Shown: positions 19,448 to 28,568, counted from the stretch's first letter. The stretch: 64,000 nucleotides of DNA from Weissella ceti (GCF_018394055.1 NZ_CP074441.1:558001-622000); one strand, 5' to 3'. Notes: generated by a model not told the origin, from the sequence alone. Numbers and translations: made by a program.

Positions 19448-20452
19448 ATGATTATTCGCCACGCGATTCTACACATTATTGATAAAGATTCTGGTAATCT
19501 AATCGCATCACAAGATGAAATGTCATTAGATACACCAACGGTGCATGATTACTTAGCCGGTATCATCAACAAATTTGACCAAGGTGATTTTAAGCCTGGT
19601 CAATTAACTGATGCCGACTACTTAGGCCAAATGATTAATGCCGAAAGCGATGTTTCATTCGTTGATCGTTCAACGCAATTAGCTGAGAAGCTATTCGCTA
19701 TCATTGCCGCAAGTCCGGATGTCCCGGCGGGTGATCTATTTTTTGTGGAATATGCCGAAGGACAAGATGATTTCTTTGCCATTTTAAAGATGAATTTGGC
19801 ACCGCATTACACCCATATGGTTGACTACCGTGAAAACGACTTGGTTAACCAAGTCATCTTAAATCAAGCGATTTTGCCAGATCCAAGTCAACGTATCCAA
19901 GAAGGTGTGGTTGTGAACTTGATGACTGGTGAATTCCAACTAGTCGAAAAGCAATACATTATTGATGGTCATCGTGTGAATTACTTCTCTGAAAAGTTCT
20001 TAGAAGTTGACCCTGAAGAATCTACCAAAGATAATATCAAAGCCATTAAGCAAACTGTTAAAAAGGTTGCGAACAAATTTGATATTCCTGAGCACGAAGC
20101 TTTTTCAAAAACACAAGATGCCATTCTAGATAGTATGCATGATAACAATGGTGATGTGCGAACAGCCGATATCGCTGATGCCGTATTTGCTGGTAATGTT
20201 GCTGCAAAGACTGCTTACAACGAAATTGCTACAGATAAATCACTTGATGAAACATTCTCTGTGCCAAATCAACAAGCGTATGAGAAGAAGTATCAAGTGC
20301 AAAGATTCAAATTGGATTCAGGAATTGAAATTGCGATTCCGACGGAACTATATCAAGACAAGACAAAGGTTGAATTCATTAATAATCCTGATGGCAGCAT
20401 GTCCTTAGTCATTAAAGATATCGAATCGATTATTAATAAATTCACTTCGTAA
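19448..20452 (+). CDS. Nucleoid-associated protein (NdpA/YejK family)
   Basis: A 334-residue soluble protein starting MIIRHAILHIIDKDSG, a pattern typical of the 37-kDa nucleoid-associated family. The remainder is acidic with a C-terminal domain ending FINNPDGSMSLVIKDIESI, also typical. Such proteins bind the nucleoid or other nucleic acids and occur in both cell chromosomes and mobile elements. It follows the kinase after 18 bases with an AGGAAAG site. Confidence 0.8.
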   Translation: MIIRHAILHIIDKDSGNLIASQDEMSLDTPTVHDYLAGIINKFDQGDFKPGQLTDADYLGQMINAESDVSFVDRSTQLAEKLFAIIAASPDVPAGDLFFVEYAEGQDDFFAILKMNLAPHYTHMVDYRENDLVNQVILNQAILPDPSQRIQEGVVVNLMTGEFQLVEKQYIIDGHRVNYFSEKFLEVDPEESTKDNIKAIKQTVKKVANKFDIPEHEAFSKTQDAILDSMHDNNGDVRTADIADAVFAGNVAAKTAYNEIATDKSLDETFSVPNQQAYEKKYQVQRFKLDSGIEIAIPTELYQDKTKVEFINNPDGSMSLVIKDIESIINKFTS

Positions 20453-20464
20453 TGCATTGCATTA

Positions 20465-20493
20465 TTGTCGCCATACTGTAAAAACGGTATACT
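20465..20493 (+). promoter_or_regulatory. Promoter of the YjeM-like transporter
   Basis: TTGTCG (20465-20470) and TATACT (20488-20493) with a 17-base spacer lie 30 bases upstream of the start. Confidence 0.65.
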
Positions 20494-20523
20494 TGAAAGA
20501 AGTTCGAAAATAGGAGAGTAGTA

Positions 20524-22008
20524 ATGGATAATAAAAAGATTCGTCTTGGCGCGTTAGTCATGATGATGTTTACAACCATTTTCGGTTTTGGAAATGGTCC
20601 AGTTGCCTTCATGCAAATGGGATACGCCGCTATTATTTGGTACATCTTGGGCGCATTGTTCTTCTTCTTGCCAACATCAATGATGTACGCAGAATTTGGA
20701 GCATCGTTTAAGGATGCCAAGGGTGGTATCTATTCTTGGATGGAACGTTCATTAGGGAAAAAGATTGCCTTTATCGCAACGTTTATTGGTTTGGCTGCAT
20801 GGTTTGTGTGGATGATTAACATCTCACAAAAAGTGTGGATCCCATTCTCAACAATCTTTGCTGGTAAGGACACAACCCAAACATGGTCAATCTTGGGACT
20901 TTCAGGAACACAAACAGTTGGTTTGCTAGCGGTTATGTTCGTTGCCACAGTTGCGTTCTTCGTAACACGTGGGGTTGAAGGTATTTCACGTATTTCATCA
21001 CTTGGTGGAATGTTCGTTATGGCCATGAACTTCATCTTGGTTGCCGTTGCGGTAATCGTGTTGTTCGCAAATGGGGGGCACTTCGCTGAACCTGTTTCAG
21101 TTGAAGCCTTCATCGTGCCACAAAACCCAGCCTTCCAATCACCAATGCAATTGATTTCATTCGCTTTGTATGCTGTCTTTGCTTACGCTGGTTTGGAACA
21201 AATGGGTGGGTTGATGCCGGAAATCGATAAGGCTGAAAAGACTTATCCACGTGCGGCTTTGATCGCCACAACAGTTATTGGAATTGGATATGCGATTTCA
21301 ATTTTGCTATGGGGAGTTACAACAAACTGGTTGAACCTTTCAAACATGGAATCAGCCAACCTAGGTAACGTCACATATGTGTTGATGAACAACTTGGGAG
21401 TTGAACTTGGTAATGCCGTTGGTATGTCAACAGCCGGAGCCGTGACATTGGGAGCTTGGTTCTCACGTTTTGCTGGACTAGGTATGTTCATGGCTTACGT
21501 TGGTTCATTCTTCGTGCTAACATACTCACCATTGAAGTCATTCATCCTTGGATCACCAAAGGAAATCTGGCCTAAGTCAGTCACTCGTTTGAACGAAAAC
21601 GGTGTGCCTCAAGTTGCGGTTTGGATTCAAGCATCACTTGTTATCATCTTCGTTTTGGCGATTTCATTCGGTGGACAAAACGCCGGTCAACTTTACTTGA
21701 TTATGACAAACATGGGTAACGTTTCATCAACACTTCCATACGTGTTCTTGGTTGCTGCATTCCCATTGTTTAAGCGTTTGAAGGATGTTGATCGTCCGTT
21801 CGTATTCTTTAAGTCAAAGGCATCAACAATTATTATCACTTTGATTGTTGAAGCATTAATCATCACATCAATTGTGATGACAGTGTTGCCACCATTCTTG
21901 AAGGGTGACTACTTCAACGCAGTTTGGACAGTTATCGGACCTGCATTCTTTGCAATCTTGGCCTGGTCATTGTACGCTCGCGCTGAACGTAAGCACGGGA
22001 AGCTTTAA
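20524..22008 (+). CDS. yjeM: APC-superfamily amino acid transporter, YjeM-like
   Basis: A 494-residue transporter with about 12 membrane helices. The N-terminal FTTIFGFGNGPVAF and AEFGASFKDAKGGIYSW segments are the substrate-binding unwound helix and loop of the glutamate/GABA-type APC family, closest in pattern to YjeM. The gene is rich in AAG/TTC/GTT codons like highly expressed neighbours. A GGAGAG site precedes the ATG and a strong terminator follows. Amino-acid exchange is likely; the exact substrate is not deducible. Confidence 0.82.
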   Translation: MDNKKIRLGALVMMMFTTIFGFGNGPVAFMQMGYAAIIWYILGALFFFLPTSMMYAEFGASFKDAKGGIYSWMERSLGKKIAFIATFIGLAAWFVWMINISQKVWIPFSTIFAGKDTTQTWSILGLSGTQTVGLLAVMFVATVAFFVTRGVEGISRISSLGGMFVMAMNFILVAVAVIVLFANGGHFAEPVSVEAFIVPQNPAFQSPMQLISFALYAVFAYAGLEQMGGLMPEIDKAEKTYPRAALIATTVIGIGYAISILLWGVTTNWLNLSNMESANLGNVTYVLMNNLGVELGNAVGMSTAGAVTLGAWFSRFAGLGMFMAYVGSFFVLTYSPLKSFILGSPKEIWPKSVTRLNENGVPQVAVWIQASLVIIFVLAISFGGQNAGQLYLIMTNMGNVSSTLPYVFLVAAFPLFKRLKDVDRPFVFFKSKASTIIITLIVEALIITSIVMTVLPPFLKGDYFNAVWTVIGPAFFAILAWSLYARAERKHGKL

Positions 22009-22021
22009 TTTATAAAAGATA

Positions 22022-22059
22022 TAAGCACTTAAACTTAACAAAAGTTTAGGTGCTTTTTC
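22022..22059 (+). terminator. Rho-independent terminator after yjeM
   Basis: Stem AAGCACTTAAACTT/AAGTTTAGGTGCTT with G-T pairing, then a T-run. Confidence 0.85.
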
Positions 22060-22101
22060 TATGTCTACAACACATGTTCTTACTTTTTTAAAGTGTTTTA
22101 T

Positions 22102-22109
22102 GATATAAT
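22102..22109 (+). promoter_or_regulatory. Extended -10 promoter of the cystathionine synthase/lyase gene
   Basis: TGATATAAT, with TATAAT at 22104-22109, is a perfect extended -10 without a clear -35. No T-box or SAM riboswitch structure is visible in the 130-base upstream interval. Confidence 0.55.
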
Positions 22110-22145
22110 CATTTAAAATAAACGAAAAGAAGAAGGAGTGTGCTC

Positions 22146-23294
22146 ATGAAATTTGAAACAAATGCAATTCATGCCGGCATTCAACATGATCCTGAAACAG
22201 GAGCTGTTGTTCCAGCAATTTATCAAACATCTACCTACAAACAGGCAGAACTAGGTGGCACACCTGAATATGAATATACTCGTGGTGAAAATCCAACGCG
22301 TTTTGCAGTTGAATCTGTTATCGCTGCGCTAGAAGGTGGTGAATATGGTTATGCCTTCTCATCTGGAATGGCCGCTATCCACGCTGTGATGTCTGGTTCA
22401 CTAAAACAAAATGACCATTTAGTTATGGGAAATGACGTTTACGGGGGTACTTTCCGTCTAGTATCACGCATCTTAACAGACTTGGGTATTGAATTCACAG
22501 CCGTTGATACTGCAGATACAGATGCAGTATTGGCAGCTTTACGTCCAGAAACTAAGATGATTTTCTTGGAAACACCTTCAAACCCATTACTACACGTCAC
22601 GGATATTCGTGCTATTTCAGAAGCGGTTAAGGCTAAGAACCCTGAAATCGTAGTGGCTGTTGATAACACATTTGCCTCACCATATAACCAACGCCCATTG
22701 GAACTAGGGGCTGACATTTCTGTTTCTTCTGGAACAAAGTATCTAGGTGGTCACTCAGACGTTGTTTCTGGATTTGTTGTGGTTAATGATTCAGAATTAG
22801 CGAAGGGCATTAAGTTCATTCAAATGTCTGTTGGAGCAGTTTTGTCACCACAAGAATCATTCTTGGTACAACGTTCATTGAAGACTTTGGCGCTGCGTGT
22901 AGAGCGTCATAACGAAAACGCACAAATCTTGGCTGAATTCTTGAACAATCATCCTAAGGTTGCGAAAGTATATTACCCAGGACTCGTAGGCACACCCGAC
23001 TACGAAATCGCTCGTAAGCAAATGTCTGGCTTTGGTGGAATGATTTCAATCGAATTGAATGAAGGTCTATCAACTAAGGACTTTGTCGAAGGCTTGGATG
23101 TCTTCATGTTAGCTGAATCACTAGGTGGAGTAGAATCATTGATCGAAGTACCTGCTGTGATGACACACGCATCAATTCCTAGCGAAATTCGTCGTGAAAA
23201 TGGGATTTCAGACGAACTTGTTCGTATTTCTGTTGGGATTGAACACATTGATGACTTACAAGCTGATCTGGCAAAGGCCCTTGATCGTTTGTAA
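22146..23294 (+). CDS. Cystathionine gamma-synthase/gamma-lyase-type PLP enzyme
   Basis: A 382-residue Cys/Met-metabolism PLP enzyme. It has the family pattern from TNAIHAGIQHDPETGAVVPAI through YEYTRGENPTR and FSSGMAAIHA, with the PLP-binding K198 in SSGTKYLGGHSD. The C-terminal SLGGVESLIEVPA is typical. It should join O-acylhomoserine with cysteine or cleave cystathionine; the two activities cannot be separated by sequence alone. ATG 22146 with AAGGAG 7 bases upstream is preferred over the GTG at 22140. No other sulfur amino acid gene is adjacent. Confidence 0.88.
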   Translation: MKFETNAIHAGIQHDPETGAVVPAIYQTSTYKQAELGGTPEYEYTRGENPTRFAVESVIAALEGGEYGYAFSSGMAAIHAVMSGSLKQNDHLVMGNDVYGGTFRLVSRILTDLGIEFTAVDTADTDAVLAALRPETKMIFLETPSNPLLHVTDIRAISEAVKAKNPEIVVAVDNTFASPYNQRPLELGADISVSSGTKYLGGHSDVVSGFVVVNDSELAKGIKFIQMSVGAVLSPQESFLVQRSLKTLALRVERHNENAQILAEFLNNHPKVAKVYYPGLVGTPDYEIARKQMSGFGGMISIELNEGLSTKDFVEGLDVFMLAESLGGVESLIEVPAVMTHASIPSEIRRENGISDELVRISVGIEHIDDLQADLAKALDRL

Positions 23295-23322
23295 AATCCA
23301 TCAAGCCTAAAATGGGAGTGGT

Positions 23323-23679
23323 ATGATGATTGCTAAAATGCGAACGATGCTATATGTGGATGATGTCGAAAAAGTTGCGTCATTTTGGATTAATCTAGGC
23401 GCTGTTGAAATTGAGCGTACAGCTTTGCCGGATGATTCTGTAAATCTTGTTGTACAATTATCAGATCAAGTCGAACTATCATTCTTTACCAAGAGTTTTA
23501 TTGAAGCATTTTCACCTGAGGTATTGGGAAACACCCCATCATTAATGCTATTCACTGATAAACTTGTTACGCTACATGCTAAAATTCCAAATGCACTACC
23601 GATTACAACCCAAAACGGGCTTGAATCATTCGCATTTCCGGATCCAGAAGGCAATTACTTTGTCTTTGCTTCAATGTAA
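23323..23679 (+). CDS. VOC (glyoxalase/bleomycin-resistance) superfamily protein
   Basis: A 118-residue single-domain protein with the beta-alpha-beta pattern of VOC proteins: MLYVDDVEKVASFWINLGAVE at the start and FPDPEGNYFVFA at the end. The metal-binding pattern is incomplete, so an enzymatic role cannot be assigned. It may share a transcript with the upstream PLP enzyme (29-base gap). Confidence 0.75.
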   Translation: MMIAKMRTMLYVDDVEKVASFWINLGAVEIERTALPDDSVNLVVQLSDQVELSFFTKSFIEAFSPEVLGNTPSLMLFTDKLVTLHAKIPNALPITTQNGLESFAFPDPEGNYFVFASM

Positions 23680-23776
23680 AGTAGAAACTTAAATACAATT
23701 ATCGACTATCATCGATAGACACCCTTTGAATACGGTAAAAGTATATCTTTTATCTGTTATTCAGAGGTTTTTTTAT

Positions 23777-23805
23777 TTGTTATTAACGTTTCATTCGTTT
23801 ATAAT
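23777..23805 (+). promoter_or_regulatory. Promoter of the Y-family polymerase operon
   Basis: TTGTTA (23777-23782), 17 bases, TATAAT (23800-23805). I see no consensus Gram-positive LexA box (CGAAC-N4-GTTCG) around it. Confidence 0.65.
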
Positions 23806-23858
23806 TAGGTTTAACTTAACCAGACGGGGTTTCATTAACTTTAAAAGGAGGGCCTAAT

Positions 23859-25169
23859 ATGTCATTACCCACAACGGATGAACCACGCCGTAAATTAATG
23901 GTTATCGATAGCAAGAGTTTCTATGCCAGTTGTGAGTGTCTTGCATTAGGCTTGCATCCTCTAAAAACCATGCTGGTCGTTATGAGTACACAAGATAAAC
24001 GCACTGATGGGTTAGTTTTAGCTTCATCACCATTGGCTAAGACGGTCTTAGGGATTACAAACGTTACACGTCGTAGTGCTGTGCCTAATCATCCGGATTT
24101 GATTATCGTTCCGCCACGTATGTCTTACTATATTGCGAAAAACAAAGAAATTAACGACATTTTTCGCGAGTTTGTGGCAGAAGAGGATTTGCATATGTAC
24201 TCCGTTGATGAATCAATTTTAGACTTAACTGATTCTTGGCAGTATCTACAATCTAAATATGGTTCAGATTTAACGATGGCCAAGTTGGCGCGTATTATTC
24301 AATTACGAGTTCGCGATGCTGTGGGTGTTTATTTGATGGTAGGCATTGGTGACTCACCCGCAATGGCAAAAATGGCCTTAGATATTGGGGCAAAAAAATC
24401 AAAAACGTTCATTGGTGAGTGGTCGTTTGAAACAATTCCGGAATATCTTTGGCCTATTACTGATTTCGATAAAGTTTGGAGTATTGGCACTAAAACAGCC
24501 GAGAAGTTACAACGTTGGGGCATTCATAGTATGGGCGACCTAGCTCACACCAACCCATATGAATTGCGCCAAAAATTCGGCAAAGTGAAAGGCGATGCAC
24601 TTTATGCGTTAGCCTGGGGTGTCGATCGTAGTCGAATTGCGCACAAACATACACCGAAAAATAAAAATTACTCGAATAGCCAAGTGTTACCAACCACATA
24701 TACTCAAACCGAAAAAATTGCACAGGTTATTCGCGAAATGGGCGAATTATTAGCTGGACGACTTCGTTCACATCAACATGCTGCACAAGTTATTTCATTG
24801 TTTGTTACTGATGGACGCTATACATCAGACAGCTCTGGCTTTTCAGCACAAATGAAAATCCCCGCTACAAGTCAAACGAGGCAAGTTGTGGCAGCACTCA
24901 TGACTATCTTTAATGACCATTATCACCGGACTCCCGTGAGATATATTGGTGTATCTGCGGACCAAGTCATTCCCGATATTGGTAATCAAATTGACTTGTT
25001 TGACGGTGCCACCGCAAATATTAAACAAACTGATTTAGATGCGACGCTTGATCATGTGCGCCAAAAATTTGGCAATACCGCTGTGTTTAAATCCAGTTCA
25101 AAATTACCAGGAAGTACTTTATTACAACGAGCTAATTTAGTTGCTGGTCATGAAGGAGGGGAATCATGA
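23859..25169 (+). CDS. Y-family translesion DNA polymerase, UvrX/UmuC-like
   Basis: A 436-residue error-prone polymerase of the ImpB/MucB/SamB group. The catalytic palm motifs are present: VIDSKSFYASCE near residue 15 and YSVDESILD near 110. An HhH region (SIGTKTAEKLQRWGI) and a C-terminal little-finger domain follow. The partner YolD-like gene overlaps its end, an arrangement typical of UvrX units on chromosomes and mobile elements. A GGAGG site precedes the ATG. It should allow replication past lesions. Confidence 0.88.
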   Translation: MSLPTTDEPRRKLMVIDSKSFYASCECLALGLHPLKTMLVVMSTQDKRTDGLVLASSPLAKTVLGITNVTRRSAVPNHPDLIIVPPRMSYYIAKNKEINDIFREFVAEEDLHMYSVDESILDLTDSWQYLQSKYGSDLTMAKLARIIQLRVRDAVGVYLMVGIGDSPAMAKMALDIGAKKSKTFIGEWSFETIPEYLWPITDFDKVWSIGTKTAEKLQRWGIHSMGDLAHTNPYELRQKFGKVKGDALYALAWGVDRSRIAHKHTPKNKNYSNSQVLPTTYTQTEKIAQVIREMGELLAGRLRSHQHAAQVISLFVTDGRYTSDSSGFSAQMKIPATSQTRQVVAALMTIFNDHYHRTPVRYIGVSADQVIPDIGNQIDLFDGATANIKQTDLDATLDHVRQKFGNTAVFKSSSKLPGSTLLQRANLVAGHEGGES

Positions 25170-25561
25170 TGAATTCAACGCTGTCAGAAGATGACATTCG
25201 TTTATTTTTTAAACAAGATTATCATGATCAAGGTATGGCAAAATGGCAAGGTTTCCGATTATCTGAACATACCGAGGCCGTATCACAATATATGGCCTCT
25301 GAAAAAGAACAACAAAATGCCCAGTATCGACCCGAAATGACACCGCTTGAAATTAGCCAGATACTCGCAAAAGCCTGGCAAAAAAAATTATTCATTCAAA
25401 TTCAATTAAGTGCACAAACAACGGAAGGACAGATTAAGCCAATCCAAGCCGGCAAAATACAAGGGTTCACGGATGATGATACGCTTGTACTTAACCAACA
25501 AGAAATACCAATCAATTCGATTCGTTGGTGTGCATTAATCGAAAAAAGTCAGACAATATGA
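25166..25561 (+). CDS. YolD-like protein
   Basis: A 131-residue protein coupled to the Y-family polymerase (overlapping ATGA). It has the N-terminal RGMAKWQGF-like segment (QGMAKWQGFRLSEH) and the C-terminal beta domain (IQGFTDDDTLVLNQQEIPINSIRWCALI) of YolD proteins. The family is thought to regulate or assist the adjacent polymerase, in analogy with UmuD. Confidence 0.8.
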   Translation: MMNSTLSEDDIRLFFKQDYHDQGMAKWQGFRLSEHTEAVSQYMASEKEQQNAQYRPEMTPLEISQILAKAWQKKLFIQIQLSAQTTEGQIKPIQAGKIQGFTDDDTLVLNQQEIPINSIRWCALIEKSQTI

Positions 25562-25569
25562 TAGGTATC

Positions 25570-25578
25570 TGATATACT
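25570..25578 (+). promoter_or_regulatory. Extended -10 promoter of the ABC-F gene
   Basis: TGATATACT at 25570-25578 with only a weak CAGACA at the -35 position. It lies just after the YolD stop, so the ABC-F gene has its own start and a leader of about 100 bases. Confidence 0.5.
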
Positions 25579-25613
25579 TACTCATTAGTCTATAAATGAT
25601 TGGGGTGATTCCA

Positions 25614-25659
25614 ATGAAGAATGTTATCTAAAAGCATGATACATGCCTGTTAAACAGGC
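25614..25659 (+). promoter_or_regulatory. Leader ORF (5 codons) plus hairpin upstream of ABC-F gene
   Basis: A GGGGTGAT ribosome site precedes an ATG at 25614 that encodes MKNVI and stops at 25631. A 6-bp GC-rich hairpin GCCTGT-TAA-ACAGGC (25645-25659) lies between this stop and the GGAGG site of the ABC-F gene. Antibiotic-resistance ABC-F genes are commonly induced by ribosome stalling on such short ORFs. The arrangement here fits, but the regulatory link is inferred. Confidence 0.5.
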
Positions 25660-25680
25660 GTCATACATTTTGGAGGACCT

Positions 25681-27186
25681 ATGTCGAATATAATCATTAA
25701 AAATATGTCATTTGCCTATGATGGCGGTGATGCTATTTTTAATCAAGTGAATTTAAATCTTGATTCATCTTGGAAACTTGGCCTAATTGGCCGAAATGGC
25801 CGTGGTAAAACCACGCTCTTAAAGATTTTACAAAACAAACTTGATTATCAGGGAACAATTGAAACCAGCGTCCCTTTGAAATACTTTCCAGCAAATATTT
25901 CTGATGATACGGTCTCAGTACAAACGATTCTCAATCAACTCGTCCCCATTGAATATCAATGGATGGTTGACCGTGAACTATCTTTACTGGGCCTTGATTT
26001 GGCAGACATCTTGGATCGTATGTTTGCAACATTATCTGGTGGTGAACGTACCAAAGTTTTGTTAGCAATTAGCTTTATTGATGATGAGCACTTTATTTTA
26101 TTAGATGAGCCCACAAATCATCTCGATATCAATACGCGAAGTCAAATTACAAGTTATCTAAACGCAAAAAGTGGCTTCATTGTCATTAGTCATGATCGTT
26201 CATTTTTGAACGCTGTTATCGATCATGTCGTGGCAATTGAACAAACACAATTACGTTTGTATCAAGGTAATTTTGATGTCTACGAACACGAAAAAGCTTT
26301 ACGCGACCAAAGTGAACAAGCGGAAAATACCCGACTAAAACGTGATATTAACCGTTTAACTGAAACGGCGCGTGAAAAAGCACAGTGGAGTAATAGTCGA
26401 GAACAAAGTAAGTCAGGTAGTCGCACCGAATTTAATAGTAAGAATCGTGGTGATAAAGGGTTCGAAGGCGCCCGAGCTGCACGTACAATGAAACGCTCAA
26501 AGAGTCTATTGAAACGCAAAAATGATGAGGTAAGTCAAAAGGAAAAACTCCTAAAGGATATTGAAGTATCAGAACCACTCACAATGGCACCGCTTCAGTC
26601 ACCGCATAGCGTTTTGTTATCTGTCTCAGAATTATCGATTGGCTATACTGACCGACCATTAATTAATCCCGTATCATTTGAGTTGTCAACAGGCAAGGTC
26701 CTTGCCTTAACGGGTGATAACGGAACGGGTAAATCTGCGTTAATTCGTGCGTTACTTGAGCAACAAGACTTGATTGTCTCTGGTAGCTATCATTGGGCAA
26801 GTCAGCTAATCATTAGTCAGGTCCAACAAGACACCTCTGGATTGAGCGGTACACTAGCGGACTTCAGTGAAACGCATCATCTAGTTCTTGAAGAATTACT
26901 TGGCACGCTCTTTAAACTTGGTATTCCACGCCAAGTATTTACTCAACAGTTAGAACAGATGAGTGAAGGGCAGAAGAAACGCGTTGAATTAGCTAAGTCA
27001 TTATTGACGCCAGCTCATGTATTTATTTGGGACGAACCACTAAACTATCTAGATGTATTTAACCAAGAGCAAATTGAAGAGCTTATTACCCAAGTGCAAC
27101 CAGCAATGTTAATCATTGAACATGATCAAACATTTTTGAACACCATACATGCACAACAAGTTGCGTTAGAGGCATTCACTGATTAA
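25681..27186 (+). CDS. Lsa-type ABC-F ribosome protection protein
   Basis: A 501-residue cytoplasmic protein with two ATPase domains and no membrane segment. Domain 1: Walker A GRNGRGKTTLL, signature LSGGERTKVLLA, Walker B LLDEPTNHLD. An interdomain helical linker rich in Arg/Lys follows (about 205-300, including ARAARTMKRSK). Domain 2: GDNGTGKSAL, the variant signature MSEGQKKRVELAKSLL and WDEPLNYLD. The WDEPLNYLDVFN and ARAAR..MKRSK patterns resemble Lsa(A) of enterococci, which frees ribosomes from lincosamides, streptogramin A and pleuromutilins. The actual resistance spectrum cannot be read from sequence. Confidence 0.82.
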   Translation: MSNIIIKNMSFAYDGGDAIFNQVNLNLDSSWKLGLIGRNGRGKTTLLKILQNKLDYQGTIETSVPLKYFPANISDDTVSVQTILNQLVPIEYQWMVDRELSLLGLDLADILDRMFATLSGGERTKVLLAISFIDDEHFILLDEPTNHLDINTRSQITSYLNAKSGFIVISHDRSFLNAVIDHVVAIEQTQLRLYQGNFDVYEHEKALRDQSEQAENTRLKRDINRLTETAREKAQWSNSREQSKSGSRTEFNSKNRGDKGFEGARAARTMKRSKSLLKRKNDEVSQKEKLLKDIEVSEPLTMAPLQSPHSVLLSVSELSIGYTDRPLINPVSFELSTGKVLALTGDNGTGKSALIRALLEQQDLIVSGSYHWASQLIISQVQQDTSGLSGTLADFSETHHLVLEELLGTLFKLGIPRQVFTQQLEQMSEGQKKRVELAKSLLTPAHVFIWDEPLNYLDVFNQEQIEELITQVQPAMLIIEHDQTFLNTIHAQQVALEAFTD

Positions 27187-27207
27187 AGTTAAAGACTCAG
27201 AATACTC

Positions 27208-27240
27208 AAAGTCCCACAATCATTAGACTGTGGGGCTTTT
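27208..27240 (+). terminator. Rho-independent terminator after ABC-F gene
   Basis: Stem AAAGTCCCACA/TGTGGGGCTTT with a G-T pair and a 10-base loop, then TTTT. Confidence 0.8.
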
Positions 27241-27316
27241 ACTTTAGGCATGTATCTCTAATTAAAAGTGATATGATGTAAGTAACTTATTAAAAAGAAA
27301 GAAAGAAGGCCTTATT

Positions 27317-28243
27317 ATGGCAATTTTCGTATTATTAGCATTTGTTTCGGGCTTATTTCTATCGAATCAAAGTCCCATTAACACGCGACTAGGTTATCGC
27401 TTAGGATCACCTTTTCTATCAGCATCTGTGTCGTTTACCATTGGAACTATTTTTCTAGGTTTGATTACTTGGATCCAAATTGGTGCGTTATTGCCCAGCG
27501 GTGCGTTTGTTATTGAACATCCCTTATGGATTTGGTTAGGTGGGGTATTAGGGGCGATTTTTCTAACCTCAAACATCTTGTTGTTTCCACGGATTGGGGC
27601 GGTTAAGACCGTTGTTCTACCATTAGTTGGGCAAATTCTAACTGGACTAGCCATTGATACCTTCGGTTGGTTTGGTGCTTCAGCTACAAGTTTCTCATTA
27701 ATCCAAGCACTAGGTGTTCTAATTATGTTTGCTGGACTATTTCTAACTGTACTTACAAAAAACAATAGTCAAAACACTGATGCCACCAATCTGACAACCA
27801 AATTATGGATGATTTGGGCGGTGATGATTGGGACGTTTTCAGCCATGCAACAGGCAATTAATGGTCATTTAGGTGCCTTATTAAATTCACCGGTTCAGGC
27901 AGCATTCATTTCATTTGGCATTGGCATGATTTTAATTATCATTGTAACCGCCATTTTGGTGAAACAATTGCCAACAATGCGTGCCATTAAACAAACGGAA
28001 CCTTGGGCATATGCGGGTGGAATTCTGGGTGCTTTATTCGTCCTAACAACCGTTATCAGTGTTCCTCAAATTGGAACAGGATTAACCATCATGGTTGCCT
28101 TACTAGGACAATTAATCGGCTCAATATTTGTTCAACAATTTGGTTGGTGGCATTCAAATAAAGCAGGTGTTCAACGTAAACAAATTATTGGGATTTTGAT
28201 TATGCTAGTCGGCATTGCGATTATTAAGTTTATTGGTGCCTAG
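27317..28243 (+). CDS. DMT-family transporter with duplicated DUF606/YdcZ domain
   Basis: A 308-residue membrane protein with ten predicted helices arranged as two similar halves of about 150 residues. The second half begins after a hydrophilic break around residues 148-160; GHLGALLNSPVQAAFISFGIG mirrors NTRLGYRLGSPFLSASVSFTIG of the first. This pattern is typical of fused YdcZ (DUF606) transporters of the drug/metabolite superfamily. An AGAAGG site precedes the ATG. Substrate unknown. Confidence 0.8.
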   Translation: MAIFVLLAFVSGLFLSNQSPINTRLGYRLGSPFLSASVSFTIGTIFLGLITWIQIGALLPSGAFVIEHPLWIWLGGVLGAIFLTSNILLFPRIGAVKTVVLPLVGQILTGLAIDTFGWFGASATSFSLIQALGVLIMFAGLFLTVLTKNNSQNTDATNLTTKLWMIWAVMIGTFSAMQQAINGHLGALLNSPVQAAFISFGIGMILIIIVTAILVKQLPTMRAIKQTEPWAYAGGILGALFVLTTVISVPQIGTGLTIMVALLGQLIGSIFVQQFGWWHSNKAGVQRKQIIGILIMLVGIAIIKFIGA

Positions 28244-28349
28244 CATTTTATGCTTCATTCGTTGCAAAACAGTGACTATTAAATGCGCACGGTTTGCGGG
28301 TATTCCTTGATAACATGGTATTTTGAACGTATTTAATGTCGTCTAAACA

Positions 28350-28358
28350 TGCTATAAT
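28350..28358 (+). promoter_or_regulatory. Promoter of type I toxin mRNA (RNA I)
   Basis: Extended -10 TGCTATAAT at 28350-28358. The predicted transcript begins near 28365 and carries a 100-base leader with CGGTGGCT (28379-28386) and GCTAACT (28384-28390) before the toxin ORF. Confidence 0.6.
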
Positions 28359-28464
28359 CAACGTACAAGTTAATAGGACGGTGGCTAACTTTCATCGAAA
28401 GGTGGTGATGTGTATGGTGTAATTACCCAACTCATCAGAATCTGTAGAAAGGAGTTAGCTAAAT

Positions 28465-28560
28465 ATGTCTCTAGTAGAGCTTATCAATGTATTGATAAAC
28501 CTCGCTAGTGCGTTGTTACCTTGGCTGATGTATTTCGACCAACGTAATGACAAAAAGTAG
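28465..28560 (+). CDS. Fst/holin-like small hydrophobic toxin peptide
   Basis: A 31-residue peptide with a single membrane helix (VELINVLINLASALLPWLM) and a short charged tail (DQRNDKK). It starts MSLVELI and has an AAAGGAG site. Size, topology and charged tail match Fst/Ldr and the 'putative holin-like toxin' peptides of lactobacilli, which damage the cell's own membrane when antitoxin RNA is lost. The upstream GCTAACT (28384-28390) is an exact complement of AGTTAGC (28453-28459) in its ribosome site, so the mRNA leader can fold back and silence translation. An antisense promoter downstream completes the module. Confidence 0.68.
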   Translation: MSLVELINVLINLASALLPWLMYFDQRNDKK

Positions 28561-28568
28561 ACACAAAA

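Noticed and set aside
23700-23720. Inverted repeat TATCGACTATCATCGATA as a terminator
   Set aside because: The stem is short, and no T-run follows directly; the T-run further on is not linked to a stem.
28408-28422. Tiny frame MCMV in the toxin mRNA leader
   Set aside because: A GGTGGTG site precedes it, so translation is possible, but four codons give no evidence of function. It is better treated as part of the leader.
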